Part shown: in pieces, positions 49,976-59,093 of the stretch
How positions within the stretch are numbered: position 1 is the first letter of the stretch
Layout: every line of letters starts with the position of its first letter
Assembly: GCF_014851805.1 (NCBI RefSeq)
Contig: NZ_JACVAK010000001.1
Location: 1,240,001-1,304,000, forward strand
Length of the DNA stretch: 64,000 nucleotides
Direction of reading: 5' to 3'
DNA from: Pseudoxanthomonas sp. PXM02
Lineage (GTDB): Bacteria > Pseudomonadota > Gammaproteobacteria > Xanthomonadales > Xanthomonadaceae
Position numbers and translations under genes: made by a program
The notes under the pieces: model-generated
Told to the model about the DNA's origin: nothing
The model's database searches: none
Seen by the model: only the letters and a program-made list of their open reading frames with translations

Positions 49976-52408
49976 ATGTCCCGCCTCACCGTGGCGCCGC
50001 TCGGCGCTGCCATCGCGCTTGCCCTCGCCTTCCCCGCGTTCGCCCAGCAGGCGCCCGCCGCCGGTACCACCGACCTGGATGCGGTGATCGTCACCGGTAC
50101 CCGCGCCAGCGACCGCATCGCGCTGGAATCGACCTCGCCGATCGACGTGCTGACCGCCGAGGACATCCGCAAGGCCGGCGTGCTCAACGGTGAGCTGGGC
50201 AGCGCGCTGCAGGCGCTGCTGCCGTCGTTCAATTTCCCGCGCCAGTCCAACTCCGGCGGCGCCGACCACGTGCGTGCGGCACAGCTGCGCGGCCTGGCGC
50301 CCGACCAGGTGCTGGTGCTGGTCAACGGCAAGCGCCGCCACACCACCGCGCTGGTGACGACCGGCTCGAAGATCGGCCGCGGCACCACGCCGGTCGACTT
50401 CAACGCGATCCCGGTCACCGCGATCAAGCGCATCGAAGTGTTGCGCGATGGTGCCGGTGCGCAGTACGGCTCCGACGCGGTCGCCGGCGTGGTCAACATC
50501 ATCCTCGACGACGCGCCCGAGGGCGGCGCGTGGGAAGCGAGCTTCGGCCTGCACCACACCGATGTCGAACCGATCAACCAGACCCTCACCGACGGCCAGA
50601 CCAGCTTCCTGTCGGGCAAGGTCGGCACCGCAATCGGCGACGGCGGCTTCTTCCGTGTCGGCTTCGAACTGAAGAACCGCGAGGCCACCAACCGCGCCGG
50701 CTTCGACCAGGTGCCACCGTGGGACCAGTCGCCGGCCAACCTGGCCGTGCAGGGCCAGCGCAACTACCACCTGGGCGATGGCGCGTCGAAGGACCTCAAC
50801 GCCTGGGTCAACGCCAGCCTGCCGCTGGGCGAAGCGTCCGAGTTCTACGTCTTCGGTACCTACAACAAGCGCGACACCGTCGGCGCCAACTACTTCCGCT
50901 ATCCGGATGGCGTGTCGAACTGGCCGGAGGTGTACCCGAACGGCTACCGCCCGGTGTCGCTGGGCGAGAACCAGGACGTGGCCATCGTCGGCGGCGTGCG
51001 CGGCCAGTGGGGCAGCTGGGACTACGATGCCAGCCTCAATCATGGCGGCAACAGCTTCACCTACCGCCTGCGCGATTCGCTCAATGCCTCGCTCGGCCCG
51101 ACCAGCCCGACGCGCTTCAAGACCGGCGACTACGAGTCGTCGCAGACGCTGGCCAACCTCGACCTGAGCCGCGGCTTCGGCAGCGGCGACACCACGCATG
51201 ACGTCGCCTTCGGCGCGGAGTTCCGCTTCGAGGAATACGAGACCGGCGCCGGCGATCCCGCCAGCTACGCCGCCGGCCCGTACATCGACCGCCCGACCGG
51301 TTCGCAGGCCGGTGGCGGCCTGACTCCGCAGGACGTGGCCAACCTCGACCGCGATGTCGCCAGCGTCTACGCCGCACTGTCCAGCAGCTTCGGCGAGAAG
51401 CTGACCACCGACGTCGCCCTGCGCTACGAGCACTACAGCGACTTCGGCGGCGAGCTGACCGGCAAGGTCGCCGCCCGCTACGAGTTCGCCCCGGCGTTCG
51501 CGCTGCGCGGCGCACTGTCGAACAACTTCCGCGCACCATCGCTGGCGCAGATCGGCTACGAGTCCACGTCGACCGGCTACAGCGCCGCCGGCCAGCTGAC
51601 CCAGGGCCGCCTGCTGTCGGTCAACAACCCGATCGCCCGCGCGCTCGGTGCGCAGGCACTGGACCCGGAGAAGTCGATCAACGCCAGCCTCGGCTTCACC
51701 AGCCGCATCGGCGAGCACTTCGACCTGTCGCTGGACGTGTTCCACATCGAGATCGATGACCGCATCGCGCTGTCGGAAAGCATCACCGGCGACGCACTGA
51801 CCGACTTCGTCGAGGACGAGTTCGGCGTGCGCGGCGTGCAGAGCGTCAACTTCTTCACCAATGCGGCGGACACCCGCACGCAGGGCGTGGAACTGGTGAC
51901 GAACTGGCGGCAGGCGCTGGCCGGCGGCAACCTGCTGCTCACCGGCACCTACAGCTACGCCAAGACCGAGCTGAAGAACATCGTCGCCACGCCCGCGCAG
52001 CTGCTGGCGCTGGATCCGTCCTACCAGCTGTTCGGCGTGGAAGAGAGCAACACCCTCACCGACGCCGCCCCGCGCACCCGCGCGCAGCTCTCCGCCAACT
52101 GGAACAACGACCACTGGAACCTGCTCGGCCGCGTCAGCCGCCACGGCAGCGCCAAGCGCGTGTTCAATTTCGGTGGCGGCTTCGAACCCGAACAGCGCTA
52201 CGGTGCCGAGTGGCAGCTCGACGCCGAAGTCGAATACAGGATCACTCCGAAGTGGAGCATGGCGCTGGGCGGTCTGAACCTGACCGACGAGTATCCGGAC
52301 CTGTCGAACGAGGACATCTATTACTTCGGCAACCTGCCGTACGACGTGCTCTCGCCGATCGGCAGCAACGGCGCGTACTACTACACGCGGGTGCGCTACA
52401 CGTTCTGA
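49976..52408 (+). CDS. TonB-dependent outer-membrane receptor (third)
   Basis: 810 residues, ATG preceded by AGGAG at 6 nt. Signal peptide about 1-23 (AFA/QQ). TonB-box-like 'LDAVIVTGTRASD', plug motifs 'SPIDVLTAEDIRKAG', 'VLVLVNGKRRHTTALV' and 'IEVLRDGAGAQYGSDAVAGVVNIIL', then the barrel with 'YEHYSDFGGELTGKVAARYEF' and a C-terminal 'VRYTF'. It belongs to the same subfamily as the tandem pair but is more distant: its plug carries a different insertion and its leader is unlike theirs. Ligand unknown. Confidence 0.92.
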   Translation: MSRLTVAPLGAAIALALAFPAFAQQAPAAGTTDLDAVIVTGTRASDRIALESTSPIDVLTAEDIRKAGVLNGELGSALQALLPSFNFPRQSNSGGADHVRAAQLRGLAPDQVLVLVNGKRRHTTALVTTGSKIGRGTTPVDFNAIPVTAIKRIEVLRDGAGAQYGSDAVAGVVNIILDDAPEGGAWEASFGLHHTDVEPINQTLTDGQTSFLSGKVGTAIGDGGFFRVGFELKNREATNRAGFDQVPPWDQSPANLAVQGQRNYHLGDGASKDLNAWVNASLPLGEASEFYVFGTYNKRDTVGANYFRYPDGVSNWPEVYPNGYRPVSLGENQDVAIVGGVRGQWGSWDYDASLNHGGNSFTYRLRDSLNASLGPTSPTRFKTGDYESSQTLANLDLSRGFGSGDTTHDVAFGAEFRFEEYETGAGDPASYAAGPYIDRPTGSQAGGGLTPQDVANLDRDVASVYAALSSSFGEKLTTDVALRYEHYSDFGGELTGKVAARYEFAPAFALRGALSNNFRAPSLAQIGYESTSTGYSAAGQLTQGRLLSVNNPIARALGAQALDPEKSINASLGFTSRIGEHFDLSLDVFHIEIDDRIALSESITGDALTDFVEDEFGVRGVQSVNFFTNAADTRTQGVELVTNWRQALAGGNLLLTGTYSYAKTELKNIVATPAQLLALDPSYQLFGVEESNTLTDAAPRTRAQLSANWNNDHWNLLGRVSRHGSAKRVFNFGGGFEPEQRYGAEWQLDAEVEYRITPKWSMALGGLNLTDEYPDLSNEDIYYFGNLPYDVLSPIGSNGAYYYTRVRYTF

Positions 52409-52767
52409 GTTGCACGGGCATCGCCGCCTCCGTGACGGAGGCGGCACACGAACTGGTCGGACGGGCGCCGCGGCACGGGAACGGGCGGGCAACCGTCGCG
52501 CGCCGGAGGGCAGGCTGGCCCTCCCCGCGCCGGCGTCCGGACGATCAGACCGCGCAGCAATAAGCGTGCGGCAGTCAAGGAGAAGAACGCGTCGCCACGC
52601 GCCCGAGTGATGAACAACAGGGGCACCGCTTTACGACACGCCCGAGAAGCGCGCATCGCAATGCGCCGGGATGGGGAACAACGTGGGCACCGATTTGCAG
52701 CGACGCGTGAAGCATCCTTCCTGACGCAACGAGCGACTCGTTGCCACGGTCGTGACTCACGTCGCTC
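52409..52767. other. Intergenic region rich in hairpins
   Basis: 359 nt with no credible gene. Hairpins: GCCGCCTCCGT/ACGGAGGCGGC (52423-52445), just past the receptor stop and possibly its terminator though without a T-run; GGAGGGC/GCCCTCC (52505-52524); CAACGAG/CTCGTTG (52727-52743). A REP-like repeat follows at 52746-52772. Confidence 0.5.
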
Positions 52768-52772
52768 CTACA
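52746..52772 (-). repeat. REP-like repeat overlapping a stop codon
   Basis: Read on the minus strand it begins TGTAGGAGCGACGTGAGTCA and continues CGACCGT. It contains the palindrome CGTGA-G-TCACG. From memory, repeats of the form 'GTAGGAGCGACGTGAGTC' are abundant in xanthomonad genomes. The TAG at 52770-52768 is the stop of the DCC-family gene. Confidence 0.7.
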
Positions 52773-53181
52773 GGAAGCGCGCCCGCTCTTCGTCCGTCGG
52801 TACGCGACATTCCGTCGTGCCGAACCAACGGTAGCGATTTCGCGCAACCCAGCGGTACAGCGGATCACGTACTACGCGCGGTACCACGGCGATCACCGCC
52901 GCGAGCCGCCACACGCCACCCAACCCCGTCAGCACGCGCCGGATCGCATCGCTGTCCGTCCAGGCCTGCGTGCCATCCACCAGCAGGAACGAGGCCGGAT
53001 CGTCAGGATCCAGGCCGTGTCCTGCCAGCAACGCACGCCCGGCGTCCGACTGCATGGCCGCGAAGCGATAGCGTCCTTCGCGATCGTGCTTCAGCAGGAA
53101 CTTCACCCACCCGTTGCACAGCACGCAGACGCCGTCGAAGACAATGATCGGACCGTCGGGCTGCGGCGACTCAACCGACAT
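52768..53181 (-). CDS. DCC family thiol-disulfide oxidoreductase-like protein (DUF393)
   Basis: 137 residues from ATG 53181, which overlaps the DUF4166 stop. The N-terminal 'IIVFDGVCVLCNGWVKFLLKHD' contains the family motif with D16, C19 and C22 (DxxCxxC). 'FAAMQSDAGRALLAGHGLD' and 'DSDAIRRVLTGLGG' are also typical. It has a thioredoxin-like fold with a CxxC pair, but no reaction is proven. It is the last gene of the rluD-pgeF-DUF4166-DCC set, and its stop codon lies inside a REP-like repeat. Confidence 0.87.
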   Translation of the reverse strand: MSVESPQPDGPIIVFDGVCVLCNGWVKFLLKHDREGRYRFAAMQSDAGRALLAGHGLDPDDPASFLLVDGTQAWTDSDAIRRVLTGLGGVWRLAAVIAVVPRVVRDPLYRWVARNRYRWFGTTECRVPTDEERARFL

Positions 53182-53704
53182 CCAGCCACCCGCGGTAATG
53201 CACCAGCAAGCCCACGAACGGCAGGGACGCCCACACATCGAACGCGTAGCGCTCGCCGTCGGCGGATTCGCGTGCGCCAACGCCGGTGAACCAGCGCACC
53301 GGCAGCGACAGGCCGAACACGCGGACACGCGCAACCCGCCATGCGATGACGCCGTCGACGACCTCGAGCCGGAATCCGAACGTCGCCAGTCCCAGCTGCT
53401 CGCACAGCACCTCGCCCTCGCGCCACAGACGCGACGGCATCGCGCGACCGCCGATGAAGCGGGTCCACCGTTCCTGCAACGGCGACGCGTCGATCTCCAC
53501 GCACAACGGACCGGCGCCCGCCGGCGGCAGTCGGGTGGCTGCCGCCACGAACCGCGACAGCAGGCCGCTGCCGCGCCTCACCTCGACCTCACCGCGGTAC
53601 CGGTTCATCCCCTGCGCCACATGCAGCGCGCGCACCGGCGTGGGCAGCGTATCGAACGCTGGCCCCAGCACCTGCGCGAACAGCGAGGCTACGGCTGCAT
53701 CCAT
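53171..53704 (-). CDS. DUF4166 protein
   Basis: 177 residues from ATG 53704, chosen because the family begins 'LFAQVLGPAFDTLPTPVRALH' just after it and the ATG overlaps the pgeF 3' end by 16 nt. 'GGRAMPSRLWREGEVLCEQLG' and 'GLSLPVRWFTGVGARESADGERYAFDV' match the pattern I recall for DUF4166. No signal peptide or membrane helix. Function unknown. It overlaps the following DCC gene by 11 nt. Confidence 0.8.
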   Translation of the reverse strand: MDAAVASLFAQVLGPAFDTLPTPVRALHVAQGMNRYRGEVEVRRGSGLLSRFVAAATRLPPAGAGPLCVEIDASPLQERWTRFIGGRAMPSRLWREGEVLCEQLGLATFGFRLEVVDGVIAWRVARVRVFGLSLPVRWFTGVGARESADGERYAFDVWASLPFVGLLVHYRGWLDVG

Positions 53705-54459
53705 GCGAGCGTGGCGATGCGTCCACTGCGACCATCGCGGCGATGCGAGAAGAAACGCGCGGGCTCGCTGATCGTGCAGAGATCGCCACCGTGGATATCG
53801 GCTGGCACCATGCCGCGCGCCACCAGCCGTCGGCGCGCCAGCGCGGGCAGGTCGGCCAGCCAATGGTCCTGGCGCGTCGGCGCGAAGCACGCTGCGGCAC
53901 CGGCGTCATGGCTGACGAAGACGTCGAACACGTCCTTCCCCACCTCGTAGCGTGCCGGCCCCGCGGCGGGGCCGATCCAGGCGACCACATCCACGGCAGG
54001 CGTCCGCATCGCGTTGAGCGTGGCCTCCAGCATGCCTCTCGACAGACCCGGCCAGCCCGCGTGCGCCGCCGCCACTTCGCGACCGTCCTTCGCCGCGAAC
54101 ACCACCGGCAGGCAGTCGGCCGTGAGGATGGCCAGCACCACGCCGGGCGTCGACGTCACCAGCGCATCGGCGACGGGCTCGGCCGCCTCGGGATCGGCCG
54201 GCGCGTCGACGCGCAGCACATCGATGCCGTGGACCTGCTTCAGCCAGTGCGGCAAGGAAGGCAGGCCGGCGAGCTCGACCAGCTGCGCGCGATTGCGCGT
54301 GACGACGGCGGGATCGTCTCCGTCGGCGGCGTACTTGTTGCCTAGGTTGAACGTATCGAACGGCGCTGCGGAGAACCCGGCACCCTGCCGCAGTGTCGTG
54401 AATGCATGCACGCCGGCGGGTGCCGGCCAGTCGGCGGGCACCACCGGCGCACGGTTCAT
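53689..54459 (-). CDS. pgeF: Peptidoglycan editing factor / purine nucleoside phosphorylase PgeF (YfiH)
   Basis: 256 residues from ATG 54459, overlapping the rluD stop (ATGA). The multicopper-oxidase-like laccase domain has the active-site residues His in '[11 protein letters not shown]', Cys in '[11 protein letters not shown]' and His in '[13 protein letters not shown]'. Members act on adenosine and related purine nucleosides and, in E. coli, prevent misincorporation of serine into peptidoglycan. Cytosolic. Next to rluD as in many gammaproteobacteria. Confidence 0.93.
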   Translation of the reverse strand: MNRAPVVPADWPAPAGVHAFTTLRQGAGFSAAPFDTFNLGNKYAADGDDPAVVTRNRAQLVELAGLPSLPHWLKQVHGIDVLRVDAPADPEAAEPVADALVTSTPGVVLAILTADCLPVVFAAKDGREVAAAHAGWPGLSRGMLEATLNAMRTPAVDVVAWIGPAAGPARYEVGKDVFDVFVSHDAGAAACFAPTRQDHWLADLPALARRRLVARGMVPADIHGGDLCTISEPARFFSHRRDGRSGRIATLAWMQP

Positions 54460-55439
54460 CCGCGCTTGGCCTGGCTGTCCGCGCGCAATGCCGCCAGCAG
54501 CGCGACCATGTCGGCCGGCACCGGCGCGGTGACGCGGACCGGTTCGCCGGTCACGGGATGGGCGAACTCCAGCGTCTCCGCATGCAGCGCTTGCCGGCGG
54601 AAGCTGCGCAGCACCGCGACCAGTTCGTCGCTGGCACCCTTCGGAAGGCGCAGCGGGCCGCCGTACAGCGGGTCGCCGATGATCGGGTACTTGATGTGCG
54701 CCATGTGCACGCGGATCTGGTGCGTGCGGCCCGTCTCCAGCCGGCATTCCAGCGCCGTGTGTGCGCGGAAGCGTTCGCGCAGGCGGTAATGGGTCACGGC
54801 ATCACGGCCGTCCTCGCGCACCGCCATTTTCAGGCGGTCCCGCGGATGGCGGTCGATGGGCGCATTCGCCGTACCGCCGGACACCATCGCGCCGACCACC
54901 ACCGCCAGGTATTGGCGGTGCACGTCGCGCGAGGCCAGCTGCGCCACCAGCGAGGTGTGCGCCGGCAGCGTGCGCGCGACCACCATGACGCCGGACGTGT
55001 CCTTGTCCAGCCGGTGCACGATGCCCGCGCGCGGCAGCGCCGACAGCGACGGATCGCGGAACAGCAGCGCATTGACCAGCGTGCCGGTCGGATTGCCGGC
55101 ACCGGGGTGCACGACCAGCCCGGCCGGCTTGTCCAGCACGAAGACGTGTTCGTCCTCGTACAGGATGTCCAGCGGGATGTCCTCGGGCTCGGCATGGGTC
55201 TGGGTGTCCAGCACCACGTCCAGGCTGGCGGTCTCGCCGCCACGCACGGGGTCGCGCGGGCGCACGGTCTCACCGTTCAGCAGGGCATTGCCGGACTTGA
55301 TCCACTCGGTCAGGCGCGAGCGGGAGAATTCGGGGAACAGCTCGGCCAGGACGGCGTCGAAGCGCCGGCCGGACGCGCTGGCGGGCACGATGGCCGTGCG
55401 GGGGGTGTCGGGGGTCTCGGGGGAGTCGGTATCGGTCAT
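54456..55439 (-). CDS. rluD: 23S rRNA pseudouridine synthase RluD
   Basis: 327 residues from ATG 55439. An S4 domain (about 22-85, '[20 protein letters not shown]') is followed by the catalytic domain with the Asp in '[18 protein letters not shown]', and '[23 protein letters not shown]'. It makes pseudouridines in helix 69 of 23S rRNA. It is divergent from bamD, the conserved gammaproteobacterial layout, with 118 nt between. Confidence 0.95.
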   Translation of the reverse strand: MTDTDSPETPDTPRTAIVPASASGRRFDAVLAELFPEFSRSRLTEWIKSGNALLNGETVRPRDPVRGGETASLDVVLDTQTHAEPEDIPLDILYEDEHVFVLDKPAGLVVHPGAGNPTGTLVNALLFRDPSLSALPRAGIVHRLDKDTSGVMVVARTLPAHTSLVAQLASRDVHRQYLAVVVGAMVSGGTANAPIDRHPRDRLKMAVREDGRDAVTHYRLRERFRAHTALECRLETGRTHQIRVHMAHIKYPIIGDPLYGGPLRLPKGASDELVAVLRSFRRQALHAETLEFAHPVTGEPVRVTAPVPADMVALLAALRADSQAKRG

Positions 55440-55557
55440 GCGGGAAAGACATCCAGGAAGGCCATGTTCCGGTCGTATTGGCCGATTGTTCATGGCAAGG
55501 GCGGCGCCTAGGCTATCATCGACGGCCTGTTTCCCTGCCGCGGCCTGCCGCCAGCCC

Positions 55558-56442
55558 ATGACCCAGCGTGCCCTCACCCGCTTCTCCCGCTCCTCCGCGA
55601 CCTCCCGCGTCGTCCTGCTGGCCCTGGTCGTCGCCCTCACCGGTACCGGCTGCGGCAAGATCTTCAAGAAGAAGGAAGTCGAGAACCAGCCCGTCGAGGT
55701 GATGTACGAGGAAGCGCACGGGGCGATGCAGAACAACAACTGGGACCGCGGCCTGCAGAACTTCCGCCGCCTGATCGCCCAGTACCCGTACGGCCCGTAC
55801 ACCGAGCAGGCGCTGATGGAAACCGCCTACGCCGAGTACAAGGCCGGCAAGCTGGACGACGCCGTGACCACGGTCGACCGCTTCATCCGCACCTACCCGA
55901 CCCACCGCAACATCCCGTACATGTACTACCTGCGCGGGCTGGCCAACTCCAACCGCGACACGGTGTTCCTGCAGAAGGTCTGGCGCCTGGATGCCAGCCG
56001 CCGCGACCTGGCCACGCCGATGCAGGGCTACAACGATTTCGCCCGCGTCGCCGAGAACTACCCCAACAGCCGTTATGCCGCCGACGCGCGCCAGCGCATG
56101 ATCCAGCTGCGCGACCAGTTCGCACTGCATGAGCTGGACACCGCGATCTACTACCTGCGTCGCGACGCGTGGGTGTCGGCCGCCAGCCGCGCCCGCTACC
56201 TGCTGGAAACCTACCCGCAGAGCGCCTACCAGAACGACGCCATCGCCGTGCTCGGCGAGGCCTACACCCATCTGGGCAACCAGACCCTGGCGGCCGATGC
56301 CAAGCGCGTCCTGGAGCTCAATGACCCGCGGCACCCCTGGCTGGTCGGCAAGTTCCCCGACTATCCGTGGATGGTGCGCCGCCTGAACCCGTTCGCCGGC
56401 GAGAAGTCGAGCAACACGGTCGAGCAGCGCAAGGACGACTGA
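55558..56442 (+). CDS. bamD: Outer membrane assembly lipoprotein BamD
   Basis: 294 residues from ATG 55558. The lipoprotein signal ends at C32 (TGTGC). Five TPR repeats follow, including '[22 protein letters not shown]' and '[23 protein letters not shown]'. BamD is an essential BAM-complex subunit that works with BamA to insert outer-membrane proteins such as the three TonB-dependent receptors here. A TATCAT at 55514-55519 may be its -10 element. Confidence 0.95.
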   Translation: MTQRALTRFSRSSATSRVVLLALVVALTGTGCGKIFKKKEVENQPVEVMYEEAHGAMQNNNWDRGLQNFRRLIAQYPYGPYTEQALMETAYAEYKAGKLDDAVTTVDRFIRTYPTHRNIPYMYYLRGLANSNRDTVFLQKVWRLDASRRDLATPMQGYNDFARVAENYPNSRYAADARQRMIQLRDQFALHELDTAIYYLRRDAWVSAASRARYLLETYPQSAYQNDAIAVLGEAYTHLGNQTLAADAKRVLELNDPRHPWLVGKFPDYPWMVRRLNPFAGEKSSNTVEQRKDD

Positions 56443-56466
56443 CCGTCCTGACATAACAAGAAAAAA

Positions 56467-56492
56467 GAAAAAGGGCCTCACGGCCCTTTTTC
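56467..56492. terminator. Bidirectional terminator between bamD and the VKOR gene
   Basis: GAAAAAGGGCC and GGCCCTTTTTC form an 11-bp stem with a TCAC loop. The A-run on one side and T-run on the other make it function on both strands for the convergent genes. Confidence 0.9.
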
Positions 56493-56519
56493 TTTACCTG
56501 CCACCCTGTCGTGGCCCGA

Positions 56520-57407
56520 TCAGTCGGCGGTGCCGGCGCCATCCCAGTCGAAGCGCGTCAGCACCGCCAATTGCTGCGGCTCCATCACGCCGTTGTGTTC
56601 GATGCCATCGATCACCCAGGTGGGGAACACGGTGACGCCCGCGGCCGCACAGGCGGACGTCATCGGGGTATTGCGCCCGCCGGGCGCGCATTCCACGTAC
56701 GGCAGCCGATCCGCCGCATGCCCGAAGTGGCTTTTCTGCCGGCTGCATTCCACGCACCAGGACGCGCCGTAGAACTTCGCACCGTAGTCGGACAGGTGCT
56801 GCGCCAGCGCCTCGGCCCGGCGGCTTTCCGGCCGCTGGTGCAGCAGCCCGCTCTGGTGGACGTGCAGCAGGGCCACAACCAGCACCACCGGCACAGCGTG
56901 CACGCCCCACCAGCGTCCCCAGGCTTGCCCGGGAGCAGACGCAGGACGGCGCAGCTGCAGCCACACGAACATCGCCGCCAGCACGGCAAGTGACGCCAGG
57001 CAGCCGATACAGAAGGCATCGAGCACCAGCTTGCCGACGAGCGTCAGGTAGACACTGATCGCCAGCCCCAGCAGCGCCAGCCGCCATTGCCGCTGCCAGC
57101 GCAGCAACAGCGAGGCCTTGCGCGACAGCGACACCAGTGCCACCAGCGCGTACAGGCCGAAGCCCCACAGCGCCATTGGCAGACCCAGCAGCGTGGACCA
57201 GCCGCTGCGCTGGATGGCATCGCAGCCACCGTCGGCCGTACAGAACGCGGAAGCCGAACCGCTGCCCGCCGTCCACGTGAGGTAGCCGGTGATCAGCAGG
57301 CCCAGCGCCGCCAGCGCGAACATCACCCGATCCGGCGGGGTCGCCGGACGCGGCGTGGGGGTCGCCGGACGGTCGCGGTGCGCCGTGCTCTTCTTCTTCC
57401 TGCTCAT
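56520..57407 (-). CDS. VKOR-thioredoxin fusion, disulphide bond formation
   Basis: 295 residues from ATG 57407 (GGAG upstream). A basic N-terminus (MSRKKK) leads to four or five transmembrane helices of a vitamin K epoxide reductase domain, with loop cysteines C56 and C62 and the active pair C133/C136 (AFCIGC). A thioredoxin-like domain follows (about 205-295) with C218/C221 (ASWCVEC). One chain can thus reoxidise its own thioredoxin partner, passing electrons to quinone, as in DsbB/DsbA. It follows nadE by 40 nt on the same strand. Confidence 0.9.
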   Translation of the reverse strand: MSRKKKSTAHRDRPATPTPRPATPPDRVMFALAALGLLITGYLTWTAGSGSASAFCTADGGCDAIQRSGWSTLLGLPMALWGFGLYALVALVSLSRKASLLLRWQRQWRLALLGLAISVYLTLVGKLVLDAFCIGCLASLAVLAAMFVWLQLRRPASAPGQAWGRWWGVHAVPVVLVVALLHVHQSGLLHQRPESRRAEALAQHLSDYGAKFYGASWCVECSRQKSHFGHAADRLPYVECAPGGRNTPMTSACAAAGVTVFPTWVIDGIEHNGVMEPQQLAVLTRFDWDGAGTAD

Positions 57408-57447
57408 CGTGTTCTCCGTGTCGGCGGTGCGCGGCGACGGGCCGGCG

Positions 57448-59085
57448 TCAAAGCGCGTATTTGTTGGTGATCGGGTAGCGGCGCTCGCGACCGAACGCGC
57501 GGCGCGAGACCTTCGGCCCCGGCGCGGCCTGGTGGCGCTTCCATTCGTTGATCCGCACCAGGCGCAACATGCGGTCGACGGTGGCGGCATCGAAACCGGC
57601 GGCGACGATCTCGTCGCGCGACTGTTCCAGGTCGACGTAGCGGAACAGGATGGCGTCCAGCACGTCGTACGGCGGCAGCGAATCCTGGTCCTTCTGGTTC
57701 TCGCGCAGTTCCGCCGACGGCGGACGGTCGATGACGGCCGGCGGAATCACCGGCGCGCCGCCCACGGTATTGCGCCAGCGCGCCAGCGCGAACACCTCGG
57801 TCTTGTACAGATCCTTGATCGGCGCGTAACCGCCGCACATGTCGCCGTAGATGGTCGCATAGCCGACCGCGTACTCGCTCTTGTTACCGGTCGTCAGCAG
57901 CAGGCCGCCGAACTTGTTGCTCAGTGCCATCAGGATCACGCCACGGCTGCGCGACTGCAGGTTCTCCTCGGTGGTATCGGCCGCTTTGTCGCCGAACACC
58001 GGGCCAAGCGCTTCAAGGAATCCCTTGAACGGCGCTTCGATCGAGATCGCTTCCAGCTTCACGCCCAGCGCCGCGCACTGCTCGGCGGCCAGATCGTTGG
58101 ACAGGCCAGCGGTATAGCGCGACGGCAGCCGCACCGCAGTGACGTTGTCCGCGCCCAGCGCATCCACGGCAAGTGCGAGTACCAGCGCCGAGTCGATGCC
58201 GCCGGAGAGGCCCAACCACACCTTCGAGAATCCGTTCTTGCCGCAGTAATCGCGCAGGCCGCGCACGATGGCACGCCATGCCAGCGCGTCACGGCTTTCG
58301 TCGCCGTCGTCCATCCAGACCACCGGACTGAACTTGCGCGTGGCGACGTCGAAATCCACCACCAGCCACTGGTCGGTAAATGCCGCCGCGGCGGGATGCA
58401 CGGTGCCATTGCCATCGGCAACGACGGACGCGCCGTCGAACACCACCGCATCCTGCCCGCCCACCACGTTGAGATAAGCCAGCGCCATGCCGGTCTCGCG
58501 CGTGCGCTCGGCGATCAGCGCATCGCGCTGGGCGTGCTTGTCGCGGTCGAACGGCGAGGCGTTCGGCACCAGCGTCAGCACCGCACCGGCCTTGCCGGTC
58601 TCGGCCAGCGGTTCCGGGAACCACAGGTCCTCGCAGATCACCAGCCCCAGCGGCACCCCCTTCACTTCGAAGGTGCAGGCGCCGCCATCCGGATCCACGT
58701 CGAAGTAGCGGCGCTCGTCGAACACCGCGTAGTTCGGCAGCTCGCGCTTGCGGTAGGTCGTTTCGATGGCGCCGTCGCGCAACACGCTGGCCGCGTTGTA
58801 GACCACGCTGCCCGCGCTCTGCGGCCAGCCCACCACCGCGACGATGCCATGCGTGGTGGCGGCGATCTCCGCCAACGCAGCCTCGCAGTCCGCCAGAAAG
58901 CGCGGCCGCAACAGCAGGTCTTCCGGCGGATAGCCGCTGACCGCCAGCTCGGGGAACAGCACCACGTCCGCGCCGTACTCGTCGCGCGCCTCGGCGATCA
59001 TCCGCCGGATGCTGTCGCTGTTCTGCGCGACACCCCCGACGGGGAAATCGAACTGCGCCATGGCGATGCGAAGCATGGGGGTCAT
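57448..59085 (-). CDS. nadE: Glutamine-dependent NAD+ synthetase
   Basis: 545 residues. The N-terminal nitrilase-type glutaminase (about 1-250) has the triad Glu in 'LFPELAVSGYPPEDL', Lys in 'YRKRELPNY' and Cys in 'VICEDLWFPE'. The C-terminal synthetase has the PP-loop 'LGLSGGIDSALVLALAV'. It amidates deamido-NAD+ to NAD+, the final step of NAD synthesis. ATG 59085 has AAGG 5 nt upstream; MLRIAMA at 59076 is an alternative. The DUF559 gene ends only 8 nt upstream, so nadE may be transcribed through it. Confidence 0.96.
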   Translation of the reverse strand: MTPMLRIAMAQFDFPVGGVAQNSDSIRRMIAEARDEYGADVVLFPELAVSGYPPEDLLLRPRFLADCEAALAEIAATTHGIVAVVGWPQSAGSVVYNAASVLRDGAIETTYRKRELPNYAVFDERRYFDVDPDGGACTFEVKGVPLGLVICEDLWFPEPLAETGKAGAVLTLVPNASPFDRDKHAQRDALIAERTRETGMALAYLNVVGGQDAVVFDGASVVADGNGTVHPAAAAFTDQWLVVDFDVATRKFSPVVWMDDGDESRDALAWRAIVRGLRDYCGKNGFSKVWLGLSGGIDSALVLALAVDALGADNVTAVRLPSRYTAGLSNDLAAEQCAALGVKLEAISIEAPFKGFLEALGPVFGDKAADTTEENLQSRSRGVILMALSNKFGGLLLTTGNKSEYAVGYATIYGDMCGGYAPIKDLYKTEVFALARWRNTVGGAPVIPPAVIDRPPSAELRENQKDQDSLPPYDVLDAILFRYVDLEQSRDEIVAAGFDAATVDRMLRLVRINEWKRHQAAPGPKVSRRAFGRERRYPITNKYAL

Positions 59086-59093
59086 ATCGGCCT

